DNA of 6,203 nt from Desulfobacterales bacterium (GTDB lineage: Bacteria > Desulfobacterota > Desulfobacteria > Desulfobacterales > UBA11574): assembly GCA_012974475.1 (NCBI GenBank), contig JAAXQD010000134.1, positions 1-6,203 of the forward strand, in the 5' to 3' direction. Each line of letters begins with the position of its first letter. Position 1 is the stretch's first letter. This document shows positions 1 to 6,012 of this stretch, piece after piece. The notes under the pieces were generated by a model that searched no databases, was not told the origin of the DNA, and worked only from the letters and a program-made list of their open reading frames with translations. Made by a program: the position numbers and the translations under genes.

Positions 1-2
1 GC

Positions 3-839
3 TACGCTGTAAGCCGAAGCATCGACGAGGAAGCTGACGTTGAGATCATCGCGCACCGCGGCGCTTCAGGAGCGGCACCTGAAAATACGATGGCGTCGTT
101 CAAGAGAGCAATCGTCGACAAGGCGGATTGGATCGAGGTCGACGTTCAGGAAAATGCCGACGATGTCATCGTGGTTGCCCATGACAGCGACTTTATGAAG
201 GTGGCGCGGAGCGACCTCAAAGTCTGGGACGCCACGAATGAAAGCCTTCGCGACCTCGACATCGGCGGTTGGTATGCTCCTGAATACTCAAACCAGCGGG
301 TACCGACGCTGCGCCAGGCATTGGAATTGGCCAAAGATAAGCTGGGGGTCGTGATAGAACTCAAGTACTACGGTCACGATCGTAACCTCGAATCACGGGT
401 CGTTGATATTGTGGAGCAAACCGGTATGGAATCGGACATCATGGTTATGTCCCTCAAAATCGATGGGTTGCGCAAGGTCGAAGCTCTGCGTCCGGCCTGG
501 ACCCGGGGTCTACTCAACACCGCCAGCATCGGTGACCTAACTCGATTGGATCTGGATTTTCTGGCGCTAAATGCCAGGGCGGCATCGCCCGCGATGATCA
601 ACCGCGCCCACAAGCAAAAGATGAAAGTCTACGTGTGGACGATCAATGACCCGGTCCAGATGTCCGTTATGATGAGCCGTGGAGTCGATGGGATCATTAC
701 AGACGAACCTACGCTTGCACGTCAGGTGATGGAATTGCGGACGCAGCTAACTCCCTTTGGACGTCTGATCGTTTGGATCGCAGGTGAGACTGGCTTTCTG
801 CACGGTGTTGATAAATACTCGACCGAAGAGGATGCGTGA
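3..839 (+). CDS. Glycerophosphodiester phosphodiesterase, 5'-truncated by the window edge
   Basis: Hydrolyses glycerophosphodiesters (deacylated phospholipids) to glycerol-3-phosphate and an alcohol. The open frame runs from the first bases (first full codon at 3) to TGA at 837-839, 278 visible residues. The ATG at 90 is internal: the family's signature AHRG and PENT lie upstream of it at visible residues 17-20 and 26-29. Metal and catalytic residues expected of the GDPD TIM barrel are present: H18, R19, E45 and D47 (IEVDV), H60 (AHD), E119 and K121 (IELK), VWTIND at 211-216 and GVDGIITDEP at 227-236. The visible part covers essentially the whole catalytic domain. The lead-in before AHRG resembles, from memory, family members in which an N-terminal membrane domain precedes the barrel, so the full protein may be membrane-anchored; that part is outside the window. 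It lies upstream of glpK, which makes the same product, suggesting shared glycerol-3-phosphate supply. Function is confident, exact substrate unknown. Confidence 0.9.
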   Translation, partial: YAVSRSIDEEADVEIIAHRGASGAAPENTMASFKRAIVDKADWIEVDVQENADDVIVVAHDSDFMKVARSDLKVWDATNESLRDLDIGGWYAPEYSNQRVPTLRQALELAKDKLGVVIELKYYGHDRNLESRVVDIVEQTGMESDIMVMSLKIDGLRKVEALRPAWTRGLLNTASIGDLTRLDLDFLALNARAASPAMINRAHKQKMKVYVWTINDPVQMSVMMSRGVDGIITDEPTLARQVMELRTQLTPFGRLIVWIAGETGFLHGVDKYSTEEDA

Positions 840-925
840 TGAAAGATAAAGACACATTCGCACCAAGCCAGCAACCAACCGATTCTGCGATAAAGCCACA
901 CTATCAAACCGCTAAATTAATGTGA
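839..925 (+). CDS. Possible 28-residue ORF coupled to the phosphodiesterase
   Basis: The stop of the preceding gene overlaps an ATG (TGATG at 837-841), and AGAGG at 827-831 sits 7 nt before that ATG, a good ribosome-binding geometry for translational coupling. The frame gives 28 residues, polar, rich in K, D, Q and T, with no membrane segment or recognisable domain, ending at TGA 923-925. Its last third overlaps an intergenic repeat (885-943) and its stop lies in a small hairpin, which argues that it may be noncoding or the decayed remainder of a longer gene. No function can be proposed. Confidence 0.2.
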   Translation: MKDKDTFAPSQQPTDSAIKPHYQTAKLM

Positions 926-943
926 TACCCAGAAGGTATCGCA
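885..943 (+). repeat. Intergenic repeat, copy A (upstream of glpK)
   Basis: Ordered words CTGCGATA (885-892), CACACTATCAA (897-907), TGTGATA (921-927) and AGGTATCGCA (934-943). The first three recur in the same order and similar spacing downstream of glpK (2681-2733), and the last recurs at 6131-6140 and, inverted, at 2682-2691. GATACC (924-929) and GGTATC (935-940) form a 6-bp hairpin with a 5-nt loop. It has no T-run, so it is not a terminator. Confidence 0.45.
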
Positions 944-983
944 AAACATAAGTTGTGGCTGATTTCAGCTATTGGTCAAAACG

Positions 984-992
984 TGATATAAT
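984..992 (+). promoter_or_regulatory. Extended -10 promoter in the glpK leader region
   Basis: TGATATAAT is a perfect TATAAT (987-992) preceded by the TGN extension, which can substitute for a -35 box. No good -35 exists at 16-18 bp. Transcription would begin near 999 and meet the terminator at 1025-1056 after about 57 nt. It could drive a short terminated leader or a read-through glpK transcript. Confidence 0.4.
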
Positions 993-1024
993 TTCAAAAA
1001 CATTGTGTTTTCGGATATCATAAG

Positions 1025-1056
1025 GGCAAACTCTTCGTGAGGGATTTGCCTTTTTT
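1025..1056 (+). terminator. Intrinsic terminator between the phosphodiesterase gene and glpK
   Basis: GGCAAA (1025-1030) pairs with TTTGCC (1045-1050). CTC (1031-1033) pairs with GAG (1039-1041) around a TTCGT loop, leaving a GGA bulge (1042-1044). T6 follows at 1051-1056. It ends transcripts from the upstream gene and would also attenuate anything begun at the 984-992 promoter. Confidence 0.75.
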
Positions 1057-1101
1057 GCATTTCTGTAAGAAATAAGATATATGTATTGCAAATTTAGATG
1101 G

Positions 1102-1129
1102 TTGACCCTCGTTTAGATAGTAGTAAATT
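1102..1129 (+). promoter_or_regulatory. Candidate sigma70 promoter of glpK
   Basis: TTGACC (1102-1107, 5/6 to consensus) is followed after 16 bp by TAAATT (1124-1129, 4/6). The predicted start near 1136 leaves a leader of about 20 nt carrying the glpK ribosome-binding site. It lies after the 1025-1056 terminator, so glpK can be expressed independently of the upstream gene. Confidence 0.4.
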
Positions 1130-1156
1130 CAACTCTCGAAGAAAGGAGATCAAGCC

Positions 1157-2668
1157 ATGGCCGAATACGTGGGCGCACTAGATCAGGGCACAACCAGCAA
1201 CCGCTTCATCATTTTTGATCACAGCGGCCGGATCATCGGTGTCGATCAGAAAGAACATGAACAGATTTTCCCGCAGCCGGGCTGGGTGGAACATAATCCT
1301 CTTGAAATCTGGCGGAACACCCAGGATGTAATCCGAGGCACTCTGGCAAAGGCGAATCTTACCGGATCGGATCTGGCCGCCATTGGTATCACCAATCAAC
1401 GGGAAACCACCGTGATCTGGGATAAAAATACCGGCAAACCTTTCACAAACGCCATTGTCTGGCAGTGCACCCGCACCGATCAAATATGTAAAGAATTAGG
1501 CCGGGAACATGGGCAAAACCGCTTTCGAGATAAAACTGGACTTCCGATTGCCACATATTTTTCTGGTCCGAAAATCAAATGGATTCTGGATAACATTGCC
1601 CAGGCCCGTACCGCGGCCGGTAAAGGTCAGGCCCTTTTCGGGACCATGGAAACCTGGATCATCTGGTGGCTTACCGGCGGACCCGGCGGTGGGTCCCATG
1701 TCACCGATGTGACCAATGCCAGTCGCACCATGCTGATGGATTTGCATACCCTGGATTGGGATGAAGAGATTCTTCAAATCTTGGGGATCCCCCGGCAAAT
1801 CCTACCCCGTATCGTTCCATCCAGTGACAGTAAAACCTGGGGAGTGACTCTGAAAGACGGTCCGTTGGGCGCCGGCATACCACTTTGCGGAGCTCTTGGT
1901 GATCAGCAGGCCGCTCTGGTGGGCCAGACCTGCTTTAATCAGGGCGAAGCCAAGAATACTTACGGAACTGGCTGCTTTTTGCTGCTGAATACCGGTCATT
2001 CTCCAGTACCTTCCCGCCAGGGTTTGCTGACCACTTTAGGTTATCAAATCAATAATCAGCCGCCTGTTTATTGCCTGGAGGGATCGATCGCCATCAGCGG
2101 CGCACTAGTTCAGTGGCTCAGGGATAACCTGGGTTTGATTACCACTACACCGGAAATAGAGAATCTGGCCAAAACCGTCGAAGACAATGGTGGTGCCTAT
2201 TTCGTCCCGGCCTTCTCCGGTCTTTTTGCCCCGTACTGGCGTTCCGATGCGCGCGGTGTGATCGTCGGCTTGACCCACTATGTCAACAAGGGACACATCG
2301 CCCGGGCGGTCCTGGAAGCCACCGCCTATCAGACGCGAGATATTGTGGAAGCCATGAACAAGGAGTCCGGGGTGGAATTGACCAGCCTCAAAGTCGATGG
2401 CGGCATGGTCGGCAATGAACTGCTGATGCAATTTCAGTCCGATATCCTGGGAGTGCCGGTGATACGCCCCAAAGTTTCGGAAACCACCGCTTTAGGCGCC
2501 GGCTATGCCGCCGGTTTGGCCGTTGGGTTCTGGTCCGGGCGTAAAGAGCTGCGGCAGAACTGGGCCAAAGATAAGACCTGGCATCCCGCCATGGACTCGG
2601 CGCTTAGGGAAACATACTACCAGCAATGGAAAAAGGCTGTGGATCGAACCTTTAACTGGGTTGATTAA
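1157..2668 (+). CDS. glpK: Glycerol kinase
   Basis: Phosphorylates glycerol with ATP to sn-glycerol-3-phosphate in the cytoplasm. The 503 residues match the usual length (about 500) of this FGGY-family kinase. Motifs in order: DQGTTSNR (9-16), GWVEHNP (42-48), NQRETT with substrate residues R82 and E83 (80-85), Y134 before FSGPK (135-139), GDQQAAL with the catalytic base D249 (248-254), KNTYGTGCF (266-274), APYWRSDARG (358-367), and the FGGY-type signature DGGMVGNELLMQ (414-425). AAAGGAGAT at 1142-1150 sits at good spacing before the ATG, fixing the start. The loop where Firmicutes enzymes carry the HPr-phosphorylated histidine (HF[YF]G) reads SKTWGVT here, so that PTS control is not expected. 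No glpF, glpD or glpR lies within the window. It has its own promoter and terminator, so it is probably monocistronic. No truncation or frameshift was seen. Confidence 0.97.
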   Translation: MAEYVGALDQGTTSNRFIIFDHSGRIIGVDQKEHEQIFPQPGWVEHNPLEIWRNTQDVIRGTLAKANLTGSDLAAIGITNQRETTVIWDKNTGKPFTNAIVWQCTRTDQICKELGREHGQNRFRDKTGLPIATYFSGPKIKWILDNIAQARTAAGKGQALFGTMETWIIWWLTGGPGGGSHVTDVTNASRTMLMDLHTLDWDEEILQILGIPRQILPRIVPSSDSKTWGVTLKDGPLGAGIPLCGALGDQQAALVGQTCFNQGEAKNTYGTGCFLLLNTGHSPVPSRQGLLTTLGYQINNQPPVYCLEGSIAISGALVQWLRDNLGLITTTPEIENLAKTVEDNGGAYFVPAFSGLFAPYWRSDARGVIVGLTHYVNKGHIARAVLEATAYQTRDIVEAMNKESGVELTSLKVDGGMVGNELLMQFQSDILGVPVIRPKVSETTALGAGYAAGLAVGFWSGRKELRQNWAKDKTWHPAMDSALRETYYQQWKKAVDRTFNWVD

Positions 2669-2680
2669 ACAAACTTAAAG

Positions 2681-2755
2681 CTGCGATACCTGCAATGACG
2701 TCACACTATCAAGTGCCTGATTTTTTTGTGATAACATAATGCCGTATCACCAAAC
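2681..2755 (+). repeat. Intergenic repeat, copy B (downstream of glpK)
   Basis: CTGCGATA (2681-2688), CACACTATCAA (2702-2712), TGTGATA (2727-2733) and GTATC (2744-2748) recur from copy A at 885-943 in the same order. CACACTATCAA to TGTGATA spans 25 nt here and 24 nt in copy A. TGCGATACCT (2682-2691) is the inverse of the 10-mer seen at 934-943 and 6131-6140. A further CTATCAAGT occurs at 2706-2714 and 2789-2797. Here the repeat also contains the glpK terminator. Confidence 0.4.
2701..2727 (+). terminator. glpK intrinsic terminator
   Basis: TCA-CACT (2701-2707), loop ATCA, AGTG (2712-2715), a CC bulge, then TGA (2718-2720) make a 7-bp interrupted stem followed directly by T7 (2721-2727). The stem is weak in GC, but position 33 bp after the glpK stop and the T-run fit an intrinsic terminator. 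Confidence 0.55.
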
Positions 2756-2793
2756 GATAGCAGCGGAGCAAACTGAAATTTCGTTTCGCTATC
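2756..2793. other. Hairpin in the convergent glpK/nrdJ gap
   Basis: GATAGC (2756-2761) pairs with GCTATC (2788-2793), and AAAC (2770-2773) pairs inside it with GTTT (2783-2786). A second palindrome, AACTCT/AGAGTT at 2851-2866 with TCT/AGA flanks, abuts the nrdJ stop. Neither has a clear T-run on the minus strand, so both are only weak candidates for ending nrdJ. The rest of the gap 2669-2870 shows no gene. Confidence 0.35.
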
Positions 2794-2870
2794 AAGTACA
2801 GTCCAAATTCACCCCTATTCCTGTCAAATCAAGTATCGGCCCATACATCTAACTCTATATAGAGTTTAGA

Positions 2871-5033
2871 CTAGCATCGGGTCCACCCACATTCCATATT
2901 GGAGCATACCAGGCACCCTTCGGCTCGGTGAACGGTTGCGCCGCAATCCGGGCAGATGGTACTCTTGTCTTTGGGTGCATCAATCTCGTTAAAATAACTG
3001 TCAGCATCTTGAATCTGTTTGGCCACTTCCCGATACACGTCTGCATGCTCTAAAGCGACTTCAACCCCCTTTCCCATGCCGGCCGCACAGCTGTTGACTT
3101 CCACATCTTTACCTGAAGATATCGCCTTGGTACACGCCGGGCAATGAATCGATTTCATGGAGTTGATGATCTTTTCGGAAGATACGCCGGCCCGAAGGCA
3201 GTAGGACAGGAGTATGCCAAGCGCTTTGGTGTTCGCAGCGCAGCCGCCGCCGACGGTCCGGATGAAGACCTCTACAACACCGTCTTTGTCAAAATGTGGG
3301 TCGACATAGAGTTTGCCGCAGGCTGTTTTCATCTTCAGGCTGGGACCCGTCGTTGCCCGGGGACGATGCTTAAGCTTCCCCCTGCCCAATTCATCCGCGC
3401 CTTCGGTCTCCACCCCTTTCTTTTGAGTGTATAACGCCTGAACATCCCGGGAGCCGTCTCGATAAAAAGTGATTCCCTTGCACCCCATTTCCCACGCTTT
3501 GAAAAACGCTTCGGAAATTTCGGATTTATCCGTGTCGTAGGGTGCATTGATCGTCTTTGAAACGCCTGAATCCACGCCGCCGGCCTGAAACGCCGCCTGA
3601 ACCCTTATGTGCTCTTCAACGGAAACATCTTTGGTGGTTACAAAGAATTCAGGCAAAATTTCGGTCTCTTTTCTTTCATGCCATTCCCGAACGACATCGG
3701 GAACAATGTCGATCGTTTCACCTTCAAGACACGCTTTGGTATAGTTGAATGCGAAGTTTGGTTCGCAGCCTGACGAGCAATTGGCGATCAAAGAGAGGGT
3801 GCCGGTGGGCGCAACGGTCGTCAGGGTGCCGTTGCGTCTTTTGGGGCCGGAAAGCGTCCATTCTTCATAGACCGGTGCAACACCTTTTTCTTTTCCCAGC
3901 TCCGTGGAGGTCTCATTGGCCGCATTATAAATATCGGCCATGATTTCTTTTGCCAGGATGACGGATTCCTTCGATCCGTAACGGATGTGAAGTTTGATAC
4001 ACATATCGGCAAAGCCCATAATCCCCAGACCGACCTGCCGGGTCTTTAAGGTCATGTCTTCAATTTCCGGAATGGGATAATTATTTACGGAGATTACCGA
4101 GTCGAGAAACCGTACCGCCGTTTTCACTGTTTTGCGCAATTTTTTCCAGTCGACTTCAGCCGCTCCTTCAACCCAATTCCCCATGATCATCTGTGAAAGA
4201 TTGATGGATCCAAGGTTACAAGAACAGTATGGTAGAAGCGGCTGCTCTCCACACGGGTTTGTCGCCTCAATTTCACCCATGGGGTGTAACGGATTTTTTC
4301 TGTTAATGGTATCTAAAAAAACGATTCCCGGCTCTCCGTTTTTCCAGGCGCCGTCAATAATTGTTTCCCATATCTTGGATGCTGAGACGGTCTTGTACAC
4401 TTTACCGTTGAAGACCAGATCATAATCTTCGTCATTTTTAACGGCATTCATAAAGGCATCGGTGATCCCCGCCGACAAATTGAAATTTTTCAGCGTCCCT
4501 TCTATGGTTTTAGCCGCCACAAAGCGTTCAATATCCGGATGATCCACCCGCAATACACCCATGTTGGCGCCCTCACGGGTTCCGCCTTGCTGTATGATAT
4601 CCCCGATGGTAAAATCGAATATTTCCATGAAGGAGAGGGGGCCGGAAGCCGTACCCCCGGTTGAACGGATGGGGTCCCCTTTGGGACGCAGACTCGAAAA
4701 ACTCATGCCTGTTCCGCCGCCGTATGCCTGCACGTCCACGGCGTCGGAAAGGGTTTTGAAGATGCTTCGTCGACTGTCTTCCATGGGGAGGACAAAACAT
4801 GCACTCCCACAGCCTTCGTTGCGGCCAAAGTTTCGCAACGTGGGGCTGTTGGGCAGAAAGTCGAGGTCGAGCATGATTTCTTTATATCTTTTTTCCCATT
4901 TTACACGATCTTCCGATTTTTTTTCATCACCTGCCACTTTATGGGCGACCCGCTCACACAGTTTCTCCCAGGTTTCACCCTCTGCAAAATATCTTTTTTG
5001 CAGTATTTTTAGGGCGTTTTCCGTAATTTTCAT
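2871..5033 (-). CDS. nrdJ: Adenosylcobalamin-dependent (class II) ribonucleotide reductase
   Basis: Reduces ribonucleotides to deoxyribonucleotides using coenzyme B12 to make the thiyl radical, without oxygen. The frame opens at 5063, but the second ATG at 5031-5033 is preceded by AGGAG (plus-strand 5043-5047) at 9 nt and starts the conserved region, so I choose it (720 residues); the first ATG has no ribosome-binding site. Active-site NPCGE is at 259-263 (radical C261, E263). The likely reducible pair is C79 (GSACF) and C272 (SCNLGS). PTGTLSLIANCSSGCEPNFA at 409-428 is typical. No N-terminal ATP-cone precedes the reductase domain, and no class I radical subunit gene is present. The C-terminus carries a TSCPD-like region (about 590-660, reading NSCAAGMG rather than SCPDA) and a zinc ribbon with C694, C697, C707 and C710, plus C715 and C720. 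The thioesterase gene lies 121 bp upstream in the same orientation; co-transcription is possible but unproven. No cobalamin riboswitch is visible ahead of it. Confidence 0.96.
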   Translation of the reverse strand: MKITENALKILQKRYFAEGETWEKLCERVAHKVAGDEKKSEDRVKWEKRYKEIMLDLDFLPNSPTLRNFGRNEGCGSACFVLPMEDSRRSIFKTLSDAVDVQAYGGGTGMSFSSLRPKGDPIRSTGGTASGPLSFMEIFDFTIGDIIQQGGTREGANMGVLRVDHPDIERFVAAKTIEGTLKNFNLSAGITDAFMNAVKNDEDYDLVFNGKVYKTVSASKIWETIIDGAWKNGEPGIVFLDTINRKNPLHPMGEIEATNPCGEQPLLPYCSCNLGSINLSQMIMGNWVEGAAEVDWKKLRKTVKTAVRFLDSVISVNNYPIPEIEDMTLKTRQVGLGIMGFADMCIKLHIRYGSKESVILAKEIMADIYNAANETSTELGKEKGVAPVYEEWTLSGPKRRNGTLTTVAPTGTLSLIANCSSGCEPNFAFNYTKACLEGETIDIVPDVVREWHERKETEILPEFFVTTKDVSVEEHIRVQAAFQAGGVDSGVSKTINAPYDTDKSEISEAFFKAWEMGCKGITFYRDGSRDVQALYTQKKGVETEGADELGRGKLKHRPRATTGPSLKMKTACGKLYVDPHFDKDGVVEVFIRTVGGGCAANTKALGILLSYCLRAGVSSEKIINSMKSIHCPACTKAISSGKDVEVNSCAAGMGKGVEVALEHADVYREVAKQIQDADSYFNEIDAPKDKSTICPDCGATVHRAEGCLVCSNMECGWTRC

Positions 5034-5086
5034 TTTTTCTGTCTCCTGGACGTTGACCCGCATATTTCACAAGCCAAGTTTGACGT

Positions 5087-5134
5087 CCCACTGAAATAGG
5101 CCCAGCATTTCATTGGACACGCGTTTCACTGGGC
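5087..5134 (-). other. Competing stems in the thioesterase-nrdJ spacer
   Basis: CCCACTGAAA (5087-5096) can pair with TTTCACTGGG (5124-5133) with one mismatch. Alternatively GCCCAG (5100-5105) pairs perfectly with CTGGGC (5129-5134). The two share bases and exclude each other. No T-run follows, so this is not an ordinary terminator; it could be an mRNA processing or control element, or chance. Confidence 0.3.
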
Positions 5135-5154
5135 GGATGGCTGGAAGGTGTGGT

Positions 5155-5577
5155 CTATAGAAACGGTATCGGCTTTCCGGTGTGATAGGCCAAGGCCTGA
5201 CATGTTGCGATTAACCGCCCATCCTTTTCCATCACCCTGATTTCAAAACCGGCTGTTTTTTTGGTCCGGCTGACTTGGCGCGCTTCGGCACGCAGACGCT
5301 TTCCCGGTTCCGGACTGGACACGTATGTTACATTCACGTTCAAAGCCACGGCGATGGTGCCTTCTGTCTGGCACGCCGCTTCAAAGGCTTCGTCGATCAA
5401 GCCAAAGATCGCCCCGCCATGGGCCCGATCGTAGATGTTGTTCATGGCCGACGGATCATAGGTCATCTCCACCGCGGAATATCCGAGTTCCAGATCTACC
5501 AGTTCCATGTTCAAAGCCTGTGCAAAGGTCTCCGTCTCAACCGCCCGAAAAATAGCTTCTTTAACCTTTGGGTCCAT
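5155..5577 (-). CDS. PaaI-family hotdog acyl-CoA thioesterase
   Basis: Predicted to hydrolyse an acyl- or aryl-CoA thioester to the free acid and CoA in the cytoplasm. At 140 residues it is a single hotdog domain of normal family length. HGG at 53-55, followed by the helix with D62 (GLIDEAFEAA, 59-68), is the PaaI signature; D62 is in the position of the family's catalytic aspartate. The remaining strands run through SSPEPGKRLRAEA (about 86-98) to the end. GAGGGG (plus-strand 5582-5587) lies 4 nt before the ATG and supports the start. A promoter candidate lies just upstream (5620-5647). It precedes nrdJ in the same direction with a 121-bp gap, and no pathway link between them is evident. Substrate cannot be told from sequence: phenylacetyl-CoA-type detoxification is the best-known role of the family, but other CoA esters are equally possible. 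Confidence 0.85.
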   Translation of the reverse strand: MDPKVKEAIFRAVETETFAQALNMELVDLELGYSAVEMTYDPSAMNNIYDRAHGGAIFGLIDEAFEAACQTEGTIAVALNVNVTYVSSPEPGKRLRAEARQVSRTKKTAGFEIRVMEKDGRLIATCQALAYHTGKPIPFL

Positions 5578-5619
5578 GAATCCCCTCGACGTATTATCTT
5601 AAAATTGATGAACTTGTGA

Positions 5620-5647
5620 GATATAATTTCGTCCAACGATATTTCAA
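5620..5647 (-). promoter_or_regulatory. Candidate promoter of the thioesterase gene
   Basis: On the minus strand TTGAAA (plus 5642-5647, 5/6 to consensus) is separated by 16 bp from TATATC (plus 5620-5625, 4/6). The predicted start near 5613 gives a leader of about 36 nt including the ribosome-binding site. It lies after the 5731-5767 terminator, so the gene would not depend on read-through from the RNA unit upstream. Confidence 0.4.
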
Positions 5648-5730
5648 TAGGTTTAACGGATAACCGACAACTCCGAATCAGGTTTTGACGTGATTTTAAG
5701 TGTATAATAACAAAAAGAAAGGGGCGGAGC

Positions 5731-5767
5731 AAATAAATAAGGCAGGACCGCGAATGATCCTGCCTTA
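5731..5767 (-). terminator. Terminator of the candidate small RNA
   Basis: TAAGGCAGGA (5738-5747) pairs perfectly with TCCTGCCTTA (5758-5767) around a 10-nt loop. Read on the minus strand the stem is followed by TTTATTT (5737-5731), a T-rich though interrupted tract. On the plus strand no T-run follows, so the minus direction is preferred. Confidence 0.6.
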
Positions 5768-5976
5768 TGTGCCTTGAACTTATTCCAAGGCAGCGTCTGG
5801 TTCGGTTGAGCCATTCGCTCGAATTGAGCGTGGAGTCGCCCGAACTGTTAAGAATAGACCCGTGCTATTTTCATGCTAGCACACACAAAGGGTCGAGCGA
5901 TATTTGTCGCCCCTTAACGTGACCTCAGAAGATCTGCAACACCACAGATCACTTCAAACACAATTAAATTTTTGTT
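5731..5976 (-). ncRNA. Candidate free-standing structured small RNA, family not recognised
   Basis: No convincing ORF covers this segment on either strand, yet it is packed with perfect stems: GATCTG/CAGATC (5931-5936 with 5945-5950); GTTAAG/CTTAAC (5847-5852 with 5913-5918) closing a junction that holds GACCC-GTGCTA paired with TAGCAC-GGGTC (5857-5867 with 5877-5882 and 5890-5894) and GCGA/TCGC (5897-5900 with 5907-5910); GTTCGG/CCGAAC (5800-5805 with 5840-5845) enclosing CCA-CGCTC/GAGCG-TGG (5811-5833); TGCCTTG/CAAGGCA (5770-5776 with 5786-5792); and a 10-bp terminator stem. A strong minus-strand promoter (5983-6011) puts the 5' end near 5976 and the terminator puts the 3' end near 5731, giving about 245 nt. 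It lacks the landmarks I know for tmRNA, RNase P RNA, SRP RNA, 6S RNA or common riboswitches. Stems alone do not fix the strand; the promoter and terminator do. A long leader of the thioesterase mRNA is the main alternative. Confidence 0.5.
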
Positions 5977-5982
5977 GATATT

Positions 5983-6011
5983 CCTATAAACCGATGCATC
6001 TTGTATGTCAA
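5983..6011 (-). promoter_or_regulatory. Strong sigma70-type promoter of the candidate small RNA
   Basis: On the minus strand a perfect -35 TTGACA (plus 6006-6011) is followed by exactly 17 bp and TATAGG (plus 5983-5988, 4/6). This is the best two-box promoter in the window. It begins 2 bp after the T-run of the terminator at 6013-6047, and the nearest minus-strand start codon of a recognised gene is about 400 nt downstream, beyond another terminator. Confidence 0.6.
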
Positions 6012-6012
6012 C

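Noticed and set aside
90..839. ATG at 90 as the start of the phosphodiesterase
   Set aside because: The catalytic AHRG and PENT motifs lie upstream in the same open frame, so the gene starts before the window.
1014..1056. c-di-GMP-I (GEMM) riboswitch before glpK
   Set aside because: Only GGGCAAAC fits. The conserved GACGCAAAGCC part and second helix are missing, and the sequence is fully explained as a terminator hairpin.
5034..5063. ATG at 5063 as the nrdJ start
   Set aside because: It has no ribosome-binding site, while the ATG at 5033 has AGGAG at 9 nt and begins the conserved region.
4561..5094. 177-codon plus-strand open frame opposite nrdJ
   Set aside because: It lies antisense to strongly conserved reductase sequence and has a low-complexity composition with no recognisable domain; it is a shadow frame.
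5703..5708. Plus-strand TATAAT as promoter of a plus-strand RNA
   Set aside because: The only good -35 (TTGACG, 5685-5690) is 12 bp away, too close, and no T-run ends a plus-strand unit properly; the minus-strand signals are much better.
5642..5811. Integron attC-like site (GTTTAAC near 5651 and GTTGAGC near 5805)
   Set aside because: The end boxes are not complementary to one another, the span is longer than usual and no cassette gene or integrase is present.
5578..5976. Cobalamin riboswitch ahead of the thioesterase-nrdJ genes
   Set aside because: The 10-bp stem has GCAGGA and TCCTGCC, which recalls a B12 box, but the conserved cobalamin core is absent and the similarity is explained by the palindrome.
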